From: Gulosibacter chungangensis
Lineage (GTDB): Bacteria; Actinomycetota; Actinomycetes; Actinomycetales; Microbacteriaceae
Assembly (NCBI RefSeq): GCF_008831155.1
Contig: NZ_WBKB01000001.1
Coordinates: 372,001-436,000 of the forward strand
Direction of reading: 5' to 3'
Length of the DNA stretch: 64,000 nucleotides
Below the pieces are notes generated by a model. It was not told the DNA's origin, did no database searches, and worked only from the letters and a program-made list of their open reading frames with translations. Below are positions 9,088-17,853 of this stretch, in pieces. The position numbers and the translations under genes were made by a program. Position 1 is the first letter of the stretch, and each line of letters starts with the position of its first letter.

Positions 9088-9411
9088 ATGACTCAAGCCA
9101 ATGCATCCGACACGACACCGGCCGAATACAGCTACTCCAAGGACCCGGGAAACAATCGCTATGTGGTCCACTATGACGACGAGATTGTCGGCTTCGCCTC
9201 GTACCGGGAGCTCGCCGACGGCGTGCATTTCGACCACACGGTCGTCGACCAGGCTCACCAGGGCACCGGGGTTGCCTCGAAGCTCGTGCGCTTTGCGCTC
9301 GACGATTTCGAACGCACCAGCAAGCTCGCGCTCATTCCCGACTGCTCCTACGTGGATGCCTGGCTCAAGCGGCACCCCGACTATCAGCACCTCACTGAGG
9401 CTCGGGCCTAA
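9088..9411 (+). CDS. Small GNAT-fold N-acetyltransferase (NATD1/YidJ-like)
   Basis: A 107-aa single-domain protein of the compact GCN5-related acetyltransferase group (PF14542-type). The core FDHTVVDQAHQGTGVASKLV carries the shortened acetyl-CoA pyrophosphate-binding loop (Q-G-T-G-V-A), and the C-terminal CSYVDAWLKRHPDYQ is typical of the group. The substrate is unknown. The ATG lies 6 nt after a TAGGTT box (9076-9081), so the mRNA is predicted leaderless. It is divergent from the zinc-ribbon gene. The 277 bp gap 8811-9087 shows no other recognisable feature. Confidence 0.88.
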   Translation: MTQANASDTTPAEYSYSKDPGNNRYVVHYDDEIVGFASYRELADGVHFDHTVVDQAHQGTGVASKLVRFALDDFERTSKLALIPDCSYVDAWLKRHPDYQHLTEARA

Positions 9412-9553
9412 CAGCGCCCCACGCCCAGCAACTGCCTCCTCAGTGACGACCCGCTCAATGAAGGCCCGATCAGCGCGGAGGCGCTCATCAAGTTCTCATA
9501 TTGCGCGGTCGTCCGCTCATCCGCTTCTCATCGGGGTTTCTTAACCTGAAACC

Positions 9554-10192
9554 ATGATGAACAGCACTCCACAACGCACAGCAATGGTCACCTTCGCCTC
9601 CACGGTCGTCTTGCTCGGCCTCGTTGGATGCGCTGGGACAGCAAACGACACCCAGCCGGCGGCCGAGTCCCCGGCTACCGATGCCGGCGTCGAGCAGACG
9701 ACGGCTCCAGACGCGGGCGCCACGACCGATGACAGCAACGCCGGCACCGACACTGGCGCACCTGCTCAGAGCACGGTGGACGCCTCCGAATACGCCGCGG
9801 CAATCGAGGCTGCGGAAGCATTCGTTGGCGACGGCGCGTTCGCCTTTGATCTTGATCGTGAAGACGACGACGATGATGACGACGAGATCTTCAACATCGA
9901 TGTCGCCGAAGGTACCACCGTCCACGAAATCGACATCCTCACCGATGGCACCGCGCGCCTGGACGAAACCGAAACCCGCGAGCTCGACAGCGACGATCGC
10001 CGCGAGATCGACACCGCCGAACTCACCATTATCGAGGCCATCGAAATCGCCCTCGGCCACCACAACGGCACGATCGATGAGGTCGAGCTCGAAACCGAAA
10101 ACGGCGAGGTCGTCTGGAGCATCGACTACGAAGACGACGACCAGCGGGACATCTACGTGAACGCGGTTACCGGCGAGATTACTGAGGACTAG
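9554..10192 (+). CDS. PepSY-domain lipoprotein
   Basis: Exported lipoprotein of 212 aa. A short signal peptide ends in a lipobox, LGLVGC, with the acylated cysteine near residue 25. An Ala/Thr/Asp-rich linker leads to two PepSY-like segments, the second being TIIEAIEIALGHHNGTIDEV to the C-terminus. The domain is very acidic and includes a run of about eight Asp/Glu near residue 103, suggesting cation binding. PepSY proteins often inhibit or chaperone extracellular proteases, but no partner is adjacent. The ATG is 6 nt after TAACCT (9542-9547), so it is predicted leaderless. Confidence 0.85.
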   Translation: MMNSTPQRTAMVTFASTVVLLGLVGCAGTANDTQPAAESPATDAGVEQTTAPDAGATTDDSNAGTDTGAPAQSTVDASEYAAAIEAAEAFVGDGAFAFDLDREDDDDDDDEIFNIDVAEGTTVHEIDILTDGTARLDETETRELDSDDRREIDTAELTIIEAIEIALGHHNGTIDEVELETENGEVVWSIDYEDDDQRDIYVNAVTGEITED

Positions 10193-10195
10193 TCG

Positions 10196-10303
10196 TTTCG
10201 ATACGGCCTACGGCCTACTTAACGGGCGAGCAGGAAGCCGGTCACTGAGTAGGAGCCAAGCGACGTATCGAAGTGGCTCCTTCGATACGCTCCGCTACTC
10301 AGG
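10196..10303. repeat. REP-like palindromic element, copies 2 and 3 (compound)
   Basis: TTTCGATACGGCCTACGGCC begins near 10196 and is answered by CTGAGTAGGAGCC...GTATCGAAG near 10246-10273. A further half-element, CTTCGATACGCTCCGCTACT, follows at 10281-10300. The compound repeat separates the convergent PepSY and lipoate-ligase genes and can fold on both strands, so it probably also terminates transcription. Confidence 0.7.
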
Positions 10304-10314
10304 GATCGGTGGGG

Positions 10315-11382
10315 CTAGGGGACGCGGTGCGTCCACTCGCGGCTCGCGAACTTGGTTTCGGCCAGTTCGCGAGCCCGCGCCATTTCGGCGTCGGTGATCT
10401 CATCGGGCGTGCCGCCGTGCCGCGAAACAAACGTCTCCTTGAGGCTCTCGATAATCTCCGCGCGCGGCATCCCGGTCTGTGACTTCAGCGGCGATACTCG
10501 CTTCTTCGCCGACTTCGTGCCCTTGTCGCTCATCTTTTCGCGACCGATCCGCAACACCCGCACCATCCGCTCGGCGTCGATGTCATAGGACAGGGTCGCG
10601 TGATGCAATACCGCCCCAGAACCGAGCCGCTTCTGTGCGGCACCACCAATCTTCCCGTTGGGTGAGGCGATATCGTTCAGCGGCTCATAGGTTGCCTCAA
10701 TGCCGAGGTTATTGAGCGCCTCGAGCACCCACTCATCGAGGTACGCGTACGAGTCGGCGAAACTCATCCCACCGACCAGTTCAGCTGGCACGTAGAGCGA
10801 ATAGGTCACGACCGATTCGGCTTCCATGAACATCGCGCCGCCGCCCGAGATTCGGCGAATCACCTCGACGCCTTCAGCCCGGGCCGCGGCCATATCGATC
10901 TCATTCTTGACTGATTGGAAGGAGCCGATCACCGCCGCATCCTCATCCCACTCCCAAATCCGCAGGGTGGGTCCGCGCCTACCCGCGCCGACCTCTTCGG
11001 TCAGCACCTGGTCAAGGGCAACGTGCACGCGCGGCGGCAGCGGACTGGGATGCAGAATCTGCCAATCGTAGTCACGCCAATTTCGCGCTCCGGTCAGGGC
11101 TCGTCGCACCACCACGGCGATTGCTTCCGGCGAGAAGCCGAGCAGCTGCGCATCCTTCGGCAGCGCCTCGCGCACCGCACGGACGATGTCCTCAGAAGTC
11201 GACTCCGCAGGGAGCCCCTCGAGTCCCGAATTGAGATCGTCGAGGGCCTCATCGGGCTCCAGGAAGAAGTCGCCAGCGAGTCGCACGAACTCGAGCTTGC
11301 CGTCGGTGACATCGAAATCGATCACCACCAGCTTGCCGCCCGGCACCTTGTATTCACCGTGCAAGTCGCGCTTGTCCTGCAT
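10315..11382 (-). CDS. Lipoate-protein ligase A family protein with N-terminal accessory domain
   Basis: Predicted to attach lipoate or octanoate to 2-oxoacid dehydrogenase E2 or glycine-cleavage H protein. The 355-aa protein has an N-terminal domain of about 95 residues resembling the LplA accessory domain, then the biotin/lipoate ligase fold. RRISGGGAMFMEAESVVTY is the substrate-binding motif, and SPNGKIGGAAQKR carries the catalytic lysine. The accessory domain precedes the catalytic domain, the reverse of the E. coli order. GGAGGA lies 8 nt before the ATG. It could be an octanoyltransferase instead. Confidence 0.87.
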   Translation of the reverse strand: MQDKRDLHGEYKVPGGKLVVIDFDVTDGKLEFVRLAGDFFLEPDEALDDLNSGLEGLPAESTSEDIVRAVREALPKDAQLLGFSPEAIAVVVRRALTGARNWRDYDWQILHPSPLPPRVHVALDQVLTEEVGAGRRGPTLRIWEWDEDAAVIGSFQSVKNEIDMAAARAEGVEVIRRISGGGAMFMEAESVVTYSLYVPAELVGGMSFADSYAYLDEWVLEALNNLGIEATYEPLNDIASPNGKIGGAAQKRLGSGAVLHHATLSYDIDAERMVRVLRIGREKMSDKGTKSAKKRVSPLKSQTGMPRAEIIESLKETFVSRHGGTPDEITDAEMARARELAETKFASREWTHRVP

Positions 11383-11418
11383 CTGCGTCTTCCTCCTGCG
11401 AAACCTCGTTGATCATTT

Positions 11419-12339
11419 CTACCGCGTAGCCGGAGCTTCAAAGTGCCAGCGCAACCACTCGAGCAGTTCCGCGGTCACCTCATTACGGTCAAGTTCGTTG
11501 TAGACCTCGTGACGCGACTCCGGATAGATCCGGAAGGTGACATCGCGCATCCGGGTAATGTGCCGCAGGCTCCACGCGAGCGCGCGCGGTCCGCGCACTC
11601 CGTACCCGAGCGGGTCTTCGGTGCCGGTCATAACGAGTATCGGCACGCGTGCGGCACGACCGCAGCGCGGCGCGGGTGGCGCGGTGAGCAGCTGCACTGC
11701 CCCAAGCGGCGTCCACACCGAGGAGTCGGCGATATCGAAACCGTAGGGGTCATCGATCATGGCCTGCACTTCGGCGGGATCGCGGCTGAGCCAGCTCATG
11801 CCGTGACCGTCACCGGCCCACTTGGCGTTGTAATCGCCGGGGTTCACCAGTCCCGGCAGCGCCAGAGTCGTCCCGGTCCAGACAATCGCGTCAAATATCT
11901 CCGGTTCGTTCCAAAACAGCTGCTGGCCAAGCAGCGAGCCCCAGGAGTGGCCGGCTTCAATCAGCGGGATGCCCGGGTAGCGTCCCCGAGCCCAACGCAC
12001 GGTTTCGCGCAGCATCCTTCGAGCCGCGGGCATCCCGCCGGGGCCGAGATTACTCAGCCCCCAACTGCCGACGCCGGTGCGCCCGTGGCCGAGCATGTCT
12101 GCCGCGACGACCGCGTAGCCAGCATCCCGCAGTGCGTTCGCGAGCCGCTGATAGCGACGCGCGTGGTCGCCGGCGCCGTGCGAAACGTGCACGACGCCCT
12201 TCGGCGACCGCCCAGTCGCCCACTCGTACACGTGCACGTCGACACCCTCGATTCGCAGGATGTGTTCCACGTAGTCCACCTCGAAACCATCGTTTGAGGT
12301 GTCCATTCCCGGGGTGTAAAAGCGAGCGGAGACGGGCAT
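11419..12339 (-). CDS. Alpha/beta hydrolase (serine aminopeptidase S33 / monoacylglycerol lipase-like)
   Basis: Cytosolic hydrolase of 306 aa. The oxyanion region HVSHGAGDHARRY is near residue 52, the nucleophile elbow EAGHSWGSLLG near residue 128, and a C-terminal Asp/His pair lies in TGTEDPLGYG and YPESRHEVYNE. This matches the lysophospholipase / monoacylglycerol lipase family; the substrate is not evident. The start codon at 12339 follows the rocD stop by only 2 nt (TAGCCATG), indicating translational coupling with rocD. An alternative ATG is 33 nt downstream. Confidence 0.87.
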   Translation of the reverse strand: MPVSARFYTPGMDTSNDGFEVDYVEHILRIEGVDVHVYEWATGRSPKGVVHVSHGAGDHARRYQRLANALRDAGYAVVAADMLGHGRTGVGSWGLSNLGPGGMPAARRMLRETVRWARGRYPGIPLIEAGHSWGSLLGQQLFWNEPEIFDAIVWTGTTLALPGLVNPGDYNAKWAGDGHGMSWLSRDPAEVQAMIDDPYGFDIADSSVWTPLGAVQLLTAPPAPRCGRAARVPILVMTGTEDPLGYGVRGPRALAWSLRHITRMRDVTFRIYPESRHEVYNELDRNEVTAELLEWLRWHFEAPATR

Positions 12340-12341
12340 GG

Positions 12342-13595
12342 CTACTCAGCAGCTCCGGCGGACTGCGCCTGCTGCCAGCGTGCTTCGATCACCTCGGTGA
12401 ATGCGTTGGTGATCTGCTCAATCTCTTCGCGAGACACGATGAACGGCGGCGCGAGACGGACGGTCTTGCCGCGGGTGTCCTTCGCGAGGATGCCCTTCTC
12501 GAGCAGGTCTTCGCAGACATCGTGGGCGTTGCCGATCGCGGGATCGATATCGACCCCGGCCCAGAGGCCCGCACCGCGAACATCGGTGACGCCGCGGCCG
12601 ACGAGCGCGCGCAGCGGCTCGAAGAGCACCGGATGCAGGTCCTGGCTGTTCTGCTGCCATTTACCGGTCGCGAGTTCATCCACCACGGCCTTACCGATCG
12701 CGGCCGCGAGCGGGTTGCCGCCGAAGGTGGAGCCGTGCGTGCCCGGCTCGAGCACTCCCAGCACATCCTTGTTGCCGATCACCGCCGACACCGGCAGGAT
12801 GCCGCCGCCGAGCGCCTTCGCGGTGGTGATGAGATCGGGTTCGATACCCTCAGCCTGGAAGCGGAAGGTCGTGCCGGTGCGGCCCATGCCGGTCTGCACC
12901 TCATCGAGGATGAGCAGCACATTGTGCTCGGCGGTGATCTTGCGCACCTCGGCGAGGTAGCCCGGGTCCGGAACAGCGACGCCCGCTTCGCCCTGAATCG
13001 GTTCGAGAATCACCGCGACGGTGTTCTCGTCGATTGCTGCTCGCAGCGCCTCGGCGTCGTTATAGGGCACCAGCTCGAAGCCCGGAGTAAACGGACCGTA
13101 GTCATTGCGAGCGATATCGTCGTCGCTGAGCGAAATCATGGTGGTGGTGCGGCCGTGGAAGTTCCCCTCGGCGCCAATGATCTTGGCCTGGTCGGCCGGT
13201 ACGCCCTTGACGCGGTAACCCCACTTGCGGGCGATCTTAATCGCAGTCTCATTCGCCTCGGCACCGGTGTTCATCGCCAGGATCATGTCCTTACCGGCGA
13301 GCTTCGCGAGCGCCTCGGCAAAGGCGCCAAAGCCTTCGACATATACGGCACGGGATGCAATGGAGATCTTCGAGGTCTGCTCGCGCAGCACTTCAATGAA
13401 CTTCGGGTACGAGTGCCCAAAGGTGGTGGCGCTGTAGGCCGAGAGGCAATCGATGTATCGCTTGCCGTCGACATCGGTGATCCAGGCGCCCTCGGCTGAT
13501 TCGAGGACGAGTTCGAGCGGCGCGTAGTTACTCGCGCTGTGATCCTTTACCTTGGCAATTTCGTCTATTGCGCGCGGCGATACAGAAGCGTTCAT
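12342..13595 (-). CDS. rocD: Ornithine aminotransferase
   Basis: PLP enzyme converting ornithine and 2-oxoglutarate to glutamate-5-semialdehyde and glutamate. The 417 aa show class III aminotransferase features: NTGAEANETAIKIARKWGY, NFHGRTT, LILDEVQTGMGRTG, and the Schiff-base lysine in ITTAKALGGGILPVSA near residue 255. The N-terminus, NYAPLELVLESAEGAWITD, is typical of RocD. The ATG is 6 nt after TAGGGT (13602-13607), so it has its own leaderless promoter inside the end of the upstream putA-like gene. Its product would normally be oxidised by a PutA/P5C dehydrogenase, yet the neighbouring PutA-like protein lacks the catalytic residues. Confidence 0.94.
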   Translation of the reverse strand: MNASVSPRAIDEIAKVKDHSASNYAPLELVLESAEGAWITDVDGKRYIDCLSAYSATTFGHSYPKFIEVLREQTSKISIASRAVYVEGFGAFAEALAKLAGKDMILAMNTGAEANETAIKIARKWGYRVKGVPADQAKIIGAEGNFHGRTTTMISLSDDDIARNDYGPFTPGFELVPYNDAEALRAAIDENTVAVILEPIQGEAGVAVPDPGYLAEVRKITAEHNVLLILDEVQTGMGRTGTTFRFQAEGIEPDLITTAKALGGGILPVSAVIGNKDVLGVLEPGTHGSTFGGNPLAAAIGKAVVDELATGKWQQNSQDLHPVLFEPLRALVGRGVTDVRGAGLWAGVDIDPAIGNAHDVCEDLLEKGILAKDTRGKTVRLAPPFIVSREEIEQITNAFTEVIEARWQQAQSAGAAE

Positions 13596-13610
13596 ATGGA
13601 AACCCTACCG

Positions 13611-16600
13611 CTACGCACGGCCAAGGAGGCTGGCATCCGGATCCCGCACGGTCTCGTGCGGGAAGAGGCCCCACATCCGCGCATCCGGCCGACCGTGACG
13701 GTGCGCGCAAATCGAAATTGACTGCTCACGGAGGAACGGCAGCATCTCGATGCGCCCCGCGAGGGTGACATCATCCGAGAACACCGCGATATCCACGCCG
13801 TTCTCGAGCGCCCCGCACACCTCACTGCGGGAGCCCCCAATGAGCCGCAGCCGCGGGGCCTTCGTGAGCCCAGCTGCCGCGATACGGGCAAGAAACTCGG
13901 CGTTCGATTCGATCCTTACCGCGGAGTCACGCAATTCCAGTTCTCGCGCGAGCGTGGGCGGGAGCGGCCAAGCTGTGGAAAGCATGATCCGCGCCCTGGC
14001 AACCGTGGCGGCGACGAGTACCTGACCGAGTTCATCGGCGGTGCCATCCTCCGAGAAGCGAATCACGCAGGGTGCCGGGCGGTAGCGGAAAAGATTCCGC
14101 TCCACGGGCAGATTGGTCGCATCCACGACCTCGCCGAATTCCTCATTCCAGGCAATTTGGCAGCTGAGTGCGGTGCGACGCACCCGTTCGAACTCATCGA
14201 AGGACATCCCCGGTTGCAGCGCCTCAATCAGCCTCGCCACGGGTTCTTCAAGCCCGCGCAGGTGCAGAGTGTGCGACTGTTCGTGTTCATCGGCACGCCA
14301 GCGACCGAGGTGAATCAGCGTGTTTGGACCACCCGACTTCAGCTTGGTGCCGATCATGGATTCTTTCCAACCGCCGGAGGGCTGTCGCTGCACCTGGTTG
14401 CCGAGCACATCCCGGTTCACGTAGAGGTTGCCGGCTTCAACGCCTTGCACCCACTGCGCAATCTCGGCGCGGTCGAGCGAGAAGAGCCCGGCGCCGAGGC
14501 CGTAGTCATAGCGATTTTGAATCTCGATCGCGTCTTCCAGCGTGCGCGCGGTGAGGATGTTGATCACCGGCACCGGAGCATCATTCTGCAGGGCCGTCGA
14601 GTCTGCGGCGAGGCCCGTGCGGATGCCCGGAGTCCAGAGCCGACCGGTGTCATCGAGGCTGCGCGGCTGCACGAGCCATTTTTCTTCCCCGGTGAGCTCG
14701 GTGAGCATCGCGAGTGCCTTGCCATTGGCCCGGCGCATGAGGGGACCCGCCTGTACGGAAGGATCCGAAGTATAGCCGGTTCTGGTGGAGGTGACCGCAT
14801 CGGCGAGCTGCTGAATGAAGCGTTCTGAGCGCGCCGCCGCACCCACGAGGATAACCGTGGAGGGCCGCAGCGGCATCTGCCCGGTCGCGGTCACGAGCGA
14901 GCGAGCGATCTCTGCCGCGGCCTGGTCATAGTCGGCCGCGGGAGTCACCACGACGGTGGATTTCCCGCCCACCGAACCGAGCAGCGGCAAATCCGGGCGC
15001 CACTCGAGGAAGCGCGCGGCCGTCACGTAGGCGCCCTGCATGAGCACGCGCTCGATCCGCTGATCCACGATGAGCTGTCTGCCGAACTGATCTTCATCCA
15101 TCATGCCGTGGTCGGCAGAGACCACCTGCAGCAGGTCGGCCGGCAGATCCGTGGACCACAGCACCCGCGCCAATACCGCCGCGGTCCGTGCCGTCCGGGC
15201 CGAAGCCTTGAGCACCACCGCACTCCCGGCTCCGAGCGCACCGAAGATCGTCGCCGCGTTGCTGGAAACCGGTGGGATCCAGCCAGGCACCGCGAGCGTG
15301 ACCTTTACGGGGTCGAACTGTGCCCCCTGCATCCGGTCGAGCTGGCGAGCCAGGTGGGCGTCGAAGTTCGCGAGGTCCACGGCCTTACTGACATCCGCAT
15401 CCACCTCGGCGAAGGTGAGCGAAGTCTCGTTCATCGCGACCTCGATCAACCGCGCCCGATTAGCGTCAATCGCCTTCGCGATCTGCTCGAGGCGAGCGGC
15501 GCGCTCCCAACCGCTGGTTTGACTCCAGGGCTCGCCTGCGGCTCGCGCGAGGCTGAGCACCTCGTCGATTTCGGCGGCAGATTTCAGCTTGTGACTCGCG
15601 GCCTCGGTGACCCCGAGTTCGGAATGTGCCGCGCGGCGCTGCACGCGGGCCGCCCAGTCGCGCGTGGAGCGGATGGTGGGGTCGGATGCGGGGTCATTGC
15701 GGAAGGTATTCCGCAGCAGCCGACCACGCCGCAGCCCGAGCACCACCTCGGTGAGGTTCGGGGCCGCGCCGGTGTCGGCGGGGTTGAGCTTGGCTTGGTC
15801 CGCGGCGTCGGTCGGCCGCACCTCGCGGGTTTCGCCGGCCGCCGCGGGGTCGTGGATTGTGCTGACTCCGGCTGCAGCAGTGTCGGCTTCCGCGCGCGAG
15901 CCGAGCACGGTGGTTTCGTTGGCCGTCTCGGTTGGCTGCGCGCTCCGCTCCGCGGGCGCCGACTGCGAGGGTTCGTCTTCGAGGAGCCCCTCAGGGAAGA
16001 GTTCGAGGGGAATGGATGCGGTGATGCCGGGGGCGTCTTCCGGCGCGATTCGAACTTGGCTGCGTACCGGACCGGCGTGGACCTGGTGCATCCGCGCCAT
16101 CGCCTGTAGCACCCGTTCGTCCTCTGAATGCACCCCGTCCACGCTGATATGCGCGGCCTCGTGCAGTCCGAGATCCCGCTCGGCACGGGTCACGAGCGAC
16201 CACAAATAGGTGCCCGCCGGGCGCAGTTTGTCCCCCGGAATCAATGGCACTCGTGTGCATACCCGCACGCCGAACTGCTGAAAACGGGCGCGAATCTCCG
16301 ACGCATCCGCCCGGTCAAGGACAATGCCCAAGGTGGCGTAGTTTTCGCGCATCCGCCCGAGGTGAGCGGCAAAGACCGCGTCCATCCGCACCTCGCCGGA
16401 GACCTCGAGATCAATCACGCCGCGGTGTTCCGGGGCAAGGAGTGCGTCAATCGTGCGGAACATATTCGCGTCGACATCCGCGTCTTCCACATAGCTTGCG
16501 ACCTTCCAGCCGTGCAGCACGGCATCAGCCCGTTCCTGTGCGCGATCGGCTAGGCGATACAGCGAAACGCGTACCGGTGCCCCACCGTCTTCGCGACGCA

Positions 16601-17765
16601 GGTGCGCGCGACCGGTAAGCCTTCGCAGCAGCGTGCTCGAATCGGGGAAATCCACCGGGACGACCACGCCCAGCTGGGCACGTTCGAGGCCGTGGAAATC
16701 CATCGCCCGGATCACCGTCTCGATGACCAGCTCCAGGTCGCGTGAGGAAGTCGCGCGCAATAGCAACGTGACGTTCTGCTGCATTGCCTCCTGCAGCAGC
16801 GTGGCGTAGCGCATCGCCGCCTGATCGGCATTGCCCTCAAAATTCCAGTCGCACGCCTGCGGATTGAAATCGCTCCAAGTGAGTTCGAGCTCGGTGACCG
16901 CGGGATTCGCGATCAACCCCCGCACCCGCTCGAGCACCGCATCCATCCCGACGTCGCCGAGAACCGCGTCACTCAGCGGCACGACACGGGCCGCGCCATT
17001 CTGCTCGTGAATCGATGCGAGCGCAGTCTCGAGGTTGCTTTCGCGTGTGAGCGCGTCCCCAAAGAACGCCTGCGCCCCGCGACGGACTGCCGGCACCGCT
17101 ACGAACGGAATGCCGGGCCCGGCGAAAGCGCCGAGTTTGAAGAACCGGCGAGTTTTCGGGGTAAGCGAGGGCGGAATCTCATCCCGCAGATCGCTGAGCC
17201 CGAACCCCGAGGCGAGCAGGTCATCCGGCCGAATCACATCGTCGATCAGCCGACGCAGGAAATCGGCGCCGCCGGAGGCCCGCAGCGCACGCAGGAAATC
17301 ACTTGCGGGGTCGAGCTTGTCCCGTTGTCGAGGACTCGTCGCCTCGTCCTGCGCCTTGCGGACAGCAGCATGCTCGCGCTGGTCAAGATCGCGCCATTCG
17401 GCGAGTGTGTGCAGCGTTGCGGGGATGGCCTGATCGGCTGGCACGCTCGGCCCAGCCGGTGCGAAGACCGGTTCGGGGCGTACCGCGGGCTGGATCTGGT
17501 TGGGCAGGATGATCGCATCGGGTTGGATGCTCTCACCGGGCTGGTTGACCGGATCAGGCTGGCCGAGGCCGCTCCAGCCAGCAGCTCCGGGATCATCATC
17601 GGCTTGCTTCTTTTCAAGAATTTCGCGCACGAGATCGGCGCGCTCAACGCGCCGAGCCCGAACCTGCTCAATGTCTCCGCGGTGAAGTTCGTCTTCCCCG
17701 CGACGTCCCCTGGAATCATTCGAGCGTGGCCCGTTCGCTTCATCGGGGGTGAAAGGAGTTGCCAT
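13611..17765 (-). CDS. PutA-like protein, predicted catalytically inactive (pseudoenzyme)
   Basis: A 1384-aa protein with full bifunctional PutA architecture: N-terminal helical arm, proline-dehydrogenase barrel (about residues 170-560), Ala/Thr/Glu-rich linker (590-690), P5C-dehydrogenase domain (about 700-1150) and the PutA C-terminal domain. Key residues are missing. The PRODH motif RLVKGA aligns with RVSLYR (399-404) and the paired arginines of YLVRRxxE with YLWSLV (S523, L524). In the dehydrogenase, the general-base Glu of LLAETSGKN becomes Ser931 (LLGSVGGKS), and the nucleophile Cys of GQKCSA becomes Pro965 (GQMPLRP). The Glu-to-Cys spacing of 34 residues is preserved, arguing against misalignment. 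The frame is open throughout, so this is not simple decay. Leaderless start after TAGGCT (17772-17777). A regulatory or scaffolding role is inference. Confidence 0.85.
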   Translation of the reverse strand: MATPFTPDEANGPRSNDSRGRRGEDELHRGDIEQVRARRVERADLVREILEKKQADDDPGAAGWSGLGQPDPVNQPGESIQPDAIILPNQIQPAVRPEPVFAPAGPSVPADQAIPATLHTLAEWRDLDQREHAAVRKAQDEATSPRQRDKLDPASDFLRALRASGGADFLRRLIDDVIRPDDLLASGFGLSDLRDEIPPSLTPKTRRFFKLGAFAGPGIPFVAVPAVRRGAQAFFGDALTRESNLETALASIHEQNGAARVVPLSDAVLGDVGMDAVLERVRGLIANPAVTELELTWSDFNPQACDWNFEGNADQAAMRYATLLQEAMQQNVTLLLRATSSRDLELVIETVIRAMDFHGLERAQLGVVVPVDFPDSSTLLRRLTGRAHLRREDGGAPVRVSLYRLADRAQERADAVLHGWKVASYVEDADVDANMFRTIDALLAPEHRGVIDLEVSGEVRMDAVFAAHLGRMRENYATLGIVLDRADASEIRARFQQFGVRVCTRVPLIPGDKLRPAGTYLWSLVTRAERDLGLHEAAHISVDGVHSEDERVLQAMARMHQVHAGPVRSQVRIAPEDAPGITASIPLELFPEGLLEDEPSQSAPAERSAQPTETANETTVLGSRAEADTAAAGVSTIHDPAAAGETREVRPTDAADQAKLNPADTGAAPNLTEVVLGLRRGRLLRNTFRNDPASDPTIRSTRDWAARVQRRAAHSELGVTEAASHKLKSAAEIDEVLSLARAAGEPWSQTSGWERAARLEQIAKAIDANRARLIEVAMNETSLTFAEVDADVSKAVDLANFDAHLARQLDRMQGAQFDPVKVTLAVPGWIPPVSSNAATIFGALGAGSAVVLKASARTARTAAVLARVLWSTDLPADLLQVVSADHGMMDEDQFGRQLIVDQRIERVLMQGAYVTAARFLEWRPDLPLLGSVGGKSTVVVTPAADYDQAAAEIARSLVTATGQMPLRPSTVILVGAAARSERFIQQLADAVTSTRTGYTSDPSVQAGPLMRRANGKALAMLTELTGEEKWLVQPRSLDDTGRLWTPGIRTGLAADSTALQNDAPVPVINILTARTLEDAIEIQNRYDYGLGAGLFSLDRAEIAQWVQGVEAGNLYVNRDVLGNQVQRQPSGGWKESMIGTKLKSGGPNTLIHLGRWRADEHEQSHTLHLRGLEEPVARLIEALQPGMSFDEFERVRRTALSCQIAWNEEFGEVVDATNLPVERNLFRYRPAPCVIRFSEDGTADELGQVLVAATVARARIMLSTAWPLPPTLARELELRDSAVRIESNAEFLARIAAAGLTKAPRLRLIGGSRSEVCGALENGVDIAVFSDDVTLAGRIEMLPFLREQSISICAHRHGRPDARMWGLFPHETVRDPDASLLGRA

Positions 17766-17853
17766 AGAGCGAGCCTAACGACGTCGGCCGAAAGTATGGC
17801 GTGCCACTCGCCGCAAAGGTTCGTCTCTAGCGTGTCTTCGGCGCTACCAGGCG

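Noticed and set aside
14851-14990. A frameshift or sequencing error as the explanation for the missing catalytic Cys and Glu of the PutA-like protein.
   Set aside because: The frame stays open on both sides, conserved flanking residues and the 34-residue spacing are retained, and neighbouring frames do not restore GQKCSA. The proline-dehydrogenase half is also altered.
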